DNA from: Cudoniella acicularis
Taxonomy: Eukaryota > Ascomycota > Leotiomycetes > Helotiales > Helotiaceae
NCBI GenBank assembly: GCA_013054445.1
Contig: JAAMPI010000366.1
Coordinates: 1-41,376 of the forward strand
Direction of reading: 5' to 3'
Length of the DNA: 41,376 nt
Made by a program: the position numbers and the translations under genes. The notes below the pieces were generated by a model. The model worked only from the letters and a program-made list of their open reading frames with translations. It did not search any database and was not told where the DNA came from. This document shows positions 34,150 through 41,376 of the stretch, one piece after another. Positions within the stretch are counted from its first letter, which is position 1. Each line of letters begins with the position of its first letter.

Positions 34150-37100
34150 ATGGGTCTATTTTGTAGGCGTTCTAAAAAAAGGGCTTCGTCTAACCAGGCC
34201 ACGGATGAGACGGCCAAGACGAAAGATAGCAACGGTCCTCTGCTCCTGAAAAGAAGTACATCTTCAACTCCATTGAAACCGCTATCTTCTCTAGCCGGTC
34301 AGGTTTCTAACCACTTCTAGAATCAAGGGTAGAGACTGCTTTTGTTCGTCATGAGCACTCGAGCTCATCGAGCGGTATCCTGGAGAGCAAACCTCTACCT
34401 CCTAGCCCCAAGTCTTCAAGGCCAGAATTGCCCAAAGCGAAGCGACCTCTAGGAGATCCGCTATCTACGGTTTCAAGTCTCGGTCCAGCCAATGTCATCA
34501 GTAATTCTAAATTGATAATAGAGGCGAAGAACCAAACGACGCATATCGACACGCACAAATTTGTGGAGACTGTGGATACACTGCCTGTTCAGACAGCTAT
34601 TATACCCCATATTGATCGTCCAAACTCTCCCGATAACGACTTTCCTCAAACTGAAACAGAGGCACGGGACCATATCACGGCAATCAGGAATAGAAAAATT
34701 GAGAAGTCTTCGGCGGATCTAGAGCATGCCCTTGACCTGTGAGTATTAAATTGCAAACCATCTTTTACAGCTCGTAAGGTATAATTTATCTAACGTAAAT
34801 GAAACCAAAGATTGTCAAACAGTCTATATCAGAACACTCTGCACTTCCTCTTAGAGCTCCTTCAAAATGCGGATGACAACTCTTACAAACCACGCACCAC
34901 ACCCAGTATGACCATTACTTACGAAGGGGGCAGGCATGCCACTCTTCGCTTCGACACCAATGAAATTGGATTCCGCATGGCAGATGTCGAGGCAATTTGT
35001 GGCATAGGCAATAGCAGCAAGAAAGAGCCTCTTAGGATTGCAAAATTGAGGCGAATTGGAGAGAAAGGCATTGGTTTCAAGTCTGTCTTTGGAGTGTCCG
35101 ACGAAGTATTTATCAGTTCAGGTCACTATTCGTTTATGTTCAACAACGGAAAGCCTTCTGGGCGGCTGGCTCCGATGTGGGCTCAGTTTCCACGGGATCG
35201 ATTGACTGGGTTTACTTCCATGTATCTGCGACTGCGCCCGGGATTAGACAAGACGATGCTGGTTGAGGCACTCCAGAACCTAGATGGAAGGCATTTGATG
35301 TTCCTTCGCCAGCTTAAGAAAGTCGACATTTTCTTGTTGAATACTGGAAATAATAAGAAGTCCGTGATCAGGCTGCAACGACGGGAAGTGGTGTGCAAGT
35401 TGACTAGTCTTCCAGCACGCATGGTGGAGCCAGACAATTTTCCGCCTTATGCCTTATTTCGCTATCCAGTCTCCGATCTTCCACCTGATGATGCACGCAA
35501 ACACCAGACGGAATCAGAGCTTATCTTGGCATTTCCCACAAATACCGTTAGCGACAATTCAACCTCCGAACCAAAGAAACATGGGCCTGACACCCACAAC
35601 GTCTACGCGTTCCTTCCTGTTCGGGATTATGGATTCAAGGTATTAGGTTATTCTATTGTCTTTCGGATTATAAGCTGATGTCTTTTGCAGATCATCATAC
35701 AAGCAGATTTCATTCTCGTTGCCAACCGTGAGGATATTGACTCCGGCTCGGAATGGAACAGAGGCCTCCTTAAGAATATACCTAAGGCACTGCTCGCTGC
35801 GATCAATTATTTCAACACAGGACCTTTCCGATTCTCTTGGCTTCGTTATTTGCCATTGAGACAAGAAACGCATGACTTCTTCCAAGATCTTTGGCCGAAC
35901 ACCCAGGAGGTTCTATCAAGGGAACGAATCTTGGAGTCAGCCAAAGGCGATGCTACAGTCCCATCTGCACTGAGATATGTTCCAAAAGAACTAGCAGATA
36001 AGAGAAAAAGATCTCTGATCCCCGTGAGCCGCTCAAAATTTAATCACGTCTCCCATCATTATCCGAGCGAGGCTTCTGAGGCTCTGGAGAGCCTTGGAGT
36101 AAAGCGGCTTTCGGCTGAAGATTTTCTCGACGACTTGTCGGAATTCATTGCAACCTATCCAAATGATTTCCAACATATGCCAAACGAATGGCATTCCCAG
36201 CTATCCAACATTTTGGATAGTCTCACCCCGAAACACGAGCAGTTGATCTCATCGCTACCTATTATTCCTCTACGCGACGGAAAGTGGGTATCACCGTGTA
36301 CCAGAAATCTGTTATTCCCTCTCCAAGCTAATGGGCTAATTATTCCCGACAATCTTAATGCTTCAGTCATCCACGAAGATGCAGCAAATGACCCTTCTCG
36401 AAAATCTCTACTTCGCAAGTTCCAGGTACAAGACGCCAAGGAATCAGAAGTATGTCGGATTATCCTCGAAACTCACGAGTCCGAGGAATTCGAGTACAAG
36501 GCCGTCTCCATAGCTGCTTTAATATCTCACGCGACATTCCTTTACAAATCTGGCCACAAGGTGAAAGGGTCTGATGATACATTATGGATTGTTGCTTCTG
36601 ATGGATCTCGTTATCCTAGCCGCCAAGTTTATATGGAACGGCTCAATCCTGATCCAGTAGTGCAGATACTGTCGAAACACAACAATCAATTTCACTTCTT
36701 ACACAGGGATTACTATCTATCGTTTTCTAGGGATGAAGATCGAGATTGGCTCGTGGAAGTCCTGGGAGTCGCCATGTCTCCTCGCCTGGTCCATTCCCAG
36801 GGCCACAAAGCGAAGTCTTTCGCAATGCACGACGACTTTCGTTTTCTCATTAATGCTAGCTCCGCACAAGACGTACTTCAAATTCTTAAAATATGTTGGA
36901 TTGAGTACCGACCACGAATTGCAGCCGAGAAGGTTAAGAGACTAGATAGTCAGACCCACGAAGCCCAATCGGAAGATGAGACCGAAGAAGCATCACGTCG
37001 CAAAATCCGAGCTACTTTCTCAGCTATGACTGTGCAATGTTGCGACGGATCGTTTTCAAGCCTTGAACACACCTATCTACCTCGAAGGAGCGTATTGCTA

Positions 37101-40100
37101 GGACTCGATATCACAAGTCCGGAATCACACCATCAAGAGACTGAATCAGAATTTCCATTGCTTTGTGTTCCTGACCCCGATGCAGGGGAATGGGATTTCC
37201 TGGAAAATTTCAGTGTTGTTGTCGAAGTGAAGGCTAAGCATCTGATTTCTCGCTTGCAAGAGCTCAAAAATACTGTGGTCACAAAAGAGCAGGTGTTGCC
37301 GCTTTACGAGCGACTACAGGCTTTTACGGATGACGAGGACGTAGGATTAATCAAGTGAGTACAATTCTTCAACGGCCAGGCCGCCTCCTAATAGTTATTC
37401 AGACGTCGGTTCAAAGAAGAACACCTTGTATTCATTCCAGAGAGCACCGGGGAGAGTTCGTTGAAGCCCAGGTGGGTAAGCACCGATGATTGTGTCTGGG
37501 ATACTTTGCCCTGCCTCAGACGCATCCCCTGTTTGATAGAATATTACCACGATTGCAAAGTACTCTTCTGTGCGACAATCGGACTAGGTCCCGCCACCTA
37601 CAAAACGGTCATCGCCGAGGCCAAACAAATAGGGCCAACTGATTCCTTGGATTACATCGGCGGTGTCTTCAAGCAGTTAAGTCATCTGTCAAGTGGAATG
37701 AGCTGCGATACAGAAGTTTCTGAGCTCCAGGCCTTTCCAGTTTTCCCCGTATCGACTGGGGACGCTGGCTCTAGCTTCCAATTCCTCAAACCGGCGGGAG
37801 AATTAAGCAAGAGCAACTCGTGGTACATACCAGACAAAAAATTTCTGCGTGAAAGCTTTGTAGGGAAGGCACCATTGTTAGCATTTGATGACTTAACTGT
37901 CGGCCAGATTGGGACTCTGATAAACACCTTGGGTTGTGAGAATCGGAGGCTATCAAAATTAGCAATAAGGCATGCAAAAATTGAAGGGTGGAATGCGCTG
38001 AATGAGGAGTATACTTGTGCTCTGCAAACTAAATGGAAGTATATTGCTCGGTGAGTGATCTTCAGTCGAATTTTCGAGATAAGGGCTGACTTACGGCTTA
38101 AAGCCTCATTCCTGCTGAGAATCCAAGAAGGATAACGACTGCCAGACAGCTACGGGACATCTGTGTTTATCAAGTACAAAGAATTCGGGTTTCATGGCAA
38201 TTCATAACACCATGGAAAACGACCATTTCAGGGCCTTCAGAAAAGGGCCGCGTTAAGCTTGTCATTGTTGATAACATGCTTAAAATATATCTTACGGAGA
38301 AAGACGACATGAAAATTAGCTGTCCTCCCCCACAGCTAGTCACGGAAATATCCCAATTTTGCGGGATTACAAATATGGAACATAATATCATTCTCCACGG
38401 CATTTTCATCCGACAAGACGAGCGAAGAATAGAGGACAACTTGAAAGAACACGATATCCCGGACGAAATTCCCGAATTCCCCAAGAATATTTTGCTCACG
38501 ACTGATCGTGACGAATTGAAAGCCAACGACAGTGCTGAGGACGAAGTCGATGACTTTGTTGAACTCTTACCCTCTTCCGGAGGCGATCCTTCGCCTGAGC
38601 CCACATCTCACCCTTCCTATGAAACCAGATGGGGTAGGGTTCCTAGTAACACCAAAACCACAGAACAACCATCAGAAAACAATACTGGAAGCTGGGGCCG
38701 AACCTTTTTGCCACCGCTAGTACCGACAATGGGCGGAGGCGCGAACTATGATACAGACATAGAGCAAAGGATGTTCAAAGCAGAGCTCTTCGTAGGTTCC
38801 AATGAATACTACCTTGTATGCTAATGTGCTCAATAGCTAACTATACGAAATTATCTAGGTCTCTTCATTCCTTGGCGAAATAATGGGATGCGAGTATAAG
38901 GAGAAGATTCATTGGACTAGTTACCTACGTGGTAGAGCGAAGCACAAAGCATTCGACGAGCGCGATTCTAGCATTTCAACGTTTACTATTCAAGACACAA
39001 GTGGGTACTTGACTCAGTATTTTGTTAAGCAGGGGCACATAAAAGTCGAATATCTCAAGAAAACTGCCACGTTCTACATACAGGTTTCCTTCTCACCGGG
39101 AGCTGTCAACTCAACTTTCACTCTTGGCACAGAACAGGTCAAGAAGGTTAGTCCCCTTCTCAATCCTTCTTTATTTGCCTACGTCTGAGATAGATCTTTT
39201 TCCTCGGAGGGTCTCGAGCTCTAGGCTATTCTTTCTCTCCCAAAACATGACCAATGTTGCTCAACGTAATTTATCTAGGCAAAAAAAATATCTTGCACCA
39301 AGGGAGCTGATAACAATATCTTCATCCTAGCGCTGGTCTTCAATCTCGATGTAAACCCAATAGCGGCTATGGTTGTCGACCCGTGGAAGCTACACCACGA
39401 TGGCTCGCTTTCACTTGAGGCTTATAGCAAATACCGAGCATCCTTCCAAGAAGGAACCGAAGTTTTTTACGTGGGAAAAACAAACACCGGTCTCGATAAC
39501 GTCAGCAATTTAAAATACCGAGGCCTCAAGGCAGGCGAAATTAGGCTTCTCGAGCTGTCTCCCGGAGAAGGCGACGTGCCACTAAATGGAACTATTCATC
39601 AAGTTCCTATCAGCTCCCCAGGCTCGTTTTGGGCTATCTCTTACGTCTGGGGGGCGCCGAAAACTCCGGATTGTCCGGATTGTCCCTCTCTAGAAACACC
39701 TGACGGCCGTACATTGCTCACCCAGTCCTTGGACACTGTTTTAAGACGACTTCGAGAGACTAAAGTCTCAATATTATTGTGGGCTGACGCAATCTGCATT
39801 AATCAAGACGACAAAACTGAGAAAGGCCTCCAAGTACGCCTAATGGGCGACATCTTCCATAAAGCTTTGAGGGTAGTAGCGTGGATTGGTCGAGAATTTG
39901 GTGATGGCGATCACGCCCTCGAGTCTCTCAAAAGTATTCCTCTACCTGTGGCAACATCTCGCTCAACGCCCGTCAACATGGGAGGAACCGAGAGCACTAC
40001 CTTATACTCTGGAAATATTTCAACATGGAATGATAGAATGTGGGCACAGATCGACCAATTGATGAATCGAGACTGGTTTAGGCGGGCATGGATTACGCAA

Positions 40101-41318
40101 GAGCTCGTTCTGGCGTCTGATGTCGTGATCATGTGTGGCAGATCAGAACTGGACTGGGATCACTTTTTCAAGGCGGTTACCATCTGTGAGAAGTGGTTTA
40201 ACTCTCAAAATCCAGAGACGATCAGGCTCTTTAATTACGCGGGGCCAGTATATTCTCTCGGAGGTGTAAGGCGGAGGCTCAGGGATGAGGACAAAAAGCA
40301 TAGTCTGCTTGAACTGCTGGAGTTATTTGCACACACTCAGGCGACAATTAAATGCGATAAGCTCTTTGCTTTGCTAGGACTAGCATATGACTCCGATGAT
40401 GATGGATTCAACCCAGATTACGATTCAACTTTGGAGGAAATTGTTTGGCGATACGCTTCTGTGTTTGTTCGCCGCGGAGACGCCATGGAGCTGTTATACA
40501 GATCAGGGTTGTCCAACCCTAAGGCATATGAATTTTGCTCATGGATTCCAAATTGGACAGGAGACAACTCTCCTCAGACCGAGTTACCTCCGACCAACTT
40601 CCCTCAGACCATCTCCACGTGGGATGCGTCTGGTGGGATATTCTACGCCGGTAAAGAAGCTGCGCCTACAGCCAAGATTGGCATACCACCAACTCTGGAG
40701 GTCACAGGATATGAGATAGACACTATAAGAATTACACACAACGTACGTATGGGGCCTGGTCGGCCGCTTGATTGCATGACAGACTTTCGGAACCACATCA
40801 AACACCTTACGAGATACCCCACTGGCGAAACATCAAATGATATTCTTCTCTGGCTACCCATCGGAAAAGCAAAGCGACCTCATCTCGAGTCAGAAAATGA
40901 TAGGTTGAGCTCCTACAGACAGTTTTTGAGTCGGGAAATAAAGGACTGGCCAGATAATTTCCGGGAAGTGATATTGTCCATCAGTCCTGAGATGAGCCGT
41001 GAGAAATACAACAAAATGCCTCACGAGAGCAGAGTTATACTGTCGAATTACTGGAAGACTGCCGCAGCATTCTCGAATAGATTGTCAAATGCCGTCTTAT
41101 GCTTTACGAAGAAAGGCTACGTCGGCCTCTGCCCTGGCGACACAGTCGTGGATGACGAAATATGCTTGCTGCACGGCGGCAGGGTGCCATTTGTGATTCG
41201 AAAACGCGATAGGGAAGCCTATACACTTGTAGGAGAGTGTTACATTCATGGCCTCATGCACGGCGAAGCAATTAAGATGAATTCAAATCTCATAGAAAGG
41301 CGTTTCCAGCTTGTATAA
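34150..41318 (+). CDS. NO VEIN/Sacsin-type ATPase - NOV_C - HET fusion protein
   Basis: Eight exons join with every phase correct to 2,234 residues: 34150-34255, 34321-34738, 34811-35639, 35691-37354, 37403-38050, 38104-38815, 38859-39146, 39279-41318. After a disordered N-terminus (MGLFCRRSKKR, Pro/Ser-rich) comes a histidine-kinase/Hsp90-like ATPase domain. Its motifs are LELLQNADD (190-197), TNEIGF (about 224-229), VEAICGIGNSSK, and the lid glycine motif IGEKGIGFKSVF (257-268); this is the pattern of Sacsin and plant NO VEIN proteins. A long middle region follows. Near residues 1,500-1,605 lies a NOV_C (DUF3883)-like domain ending NNIFILALVFNLDVNP and VVDPWKLHHDGSL. In the same exon, with no stop, comes a complete HET domain (PF06985): GEIRLLEL, AISYVWG (about 1675-1680), LWADAICINQDD, RDWFRRAWITQELVL and a C-terminal GLCPGDTVVDDEICLLHGG. 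HET domains trigger heterokaryon-incompatibility cell death. A sensor/switch-plus-effector role is inferred. Confidence 0.87.
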
Positions 41319-41376
41319 AGTGGATTAGGGCTAGGAGTTTAATTTTATTTATATATATCTCAAATCGTCTTACAAA

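Noticed and set aside
39369..41318. Separate HET-only gene starting at the ATG 39369
   Set aside because: The first residues (VVDPWKLHHDGSL) complete the NOV_C-like domain of the upstream exons, and the splice at 39146/39279 is in phase; a separate gene would cut that domain in two.
1..41376. tRNA, rRNA or other structured RNA genes
   Set aside because: I looked for tRNA box-like and cloverleaf patterns by eye in the gaps and found none I could support; a covariance-model search would be decisive.

Overview
The window is nuclear DNA of a filamentous ascomycete (Pezizomycotina). The evidence is short phase-consistent introns with GT...AG ends and CTAAC/CTGAC-like branch sequences, fungus-specific families (2EXR, HET, STAND/NACHT-ankyrin, SLS1), and loose gene spacing. 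The mix of NACHT, HET and 2EXR genes would fit Leotiomycetes (Helotiales), but that placement is only a guess. Multi-exon models below were built by hand from splice signals and reading phase.

Layout. 1-513: 3' end of a hypothetical gene. 1279-2157: a 2EXR-domain reading frame without an in-frame ATG. 2685-5049: PWI-CCCH-RRM RNA-binding protein of the RBM26/27 type. 5387-8712 (minus): lipase-NACHT-ankyrin STAND protein that runs into a short N gap. 9182-10928: DUF885 metallohydrolase-like gene broken by one A-run frameshift. 11490-12669: multiply frameshifted amidoligase pseudogene. 13153-16055 (minus): SLS1, a mitochondrial inner-membrane regulator, divergent from NSE3 (16263-17434, SMC5/6 complex). 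17821-18205 (minus): SF3B5 splicing factor, divergent from a zinc-finger hypothetical gene (18457-20049).

20.35-24.36 kb is a gene-free tract of decayed repeats sharing a motif close to GCGAAGTGCAACAAAA. It occurs in both orientations and includes a dimeric 147-bp higher-order repeat and a pyrimidine-rich short-period repeat. To its right lie a small single-pass mitochondrial-type protein gene (24825-25176, minus), a small hypothetical gene (25385-25714, minus) and an SHB17-like histidine phosphatase (26057-27005).

The right third (27.6-41.3 kb) looks like a nonself-recognition or programmed-cell-death neighbourhood. A 1,580-residue STAND protein (N-terminal signalling-type domain, NACHT, ankyrins) is followed by a probable decayed retroelement stretch with scattered Ns. 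Then comes an eight-exon gene predicted to encode about 2,234 residues: a Sacsin/NO VEIN-type histidine-kinase-like ATPase, a C-terminal NOV_C (DUF3883)-like domain, and a complete HET domain in one frame. This ATPase-NOV_C-HET fusion is the most striking candidate system here. By analogy with NLRs, the ATPase part could be a sensor or switch and HET the cell-death effector; that role is inference.
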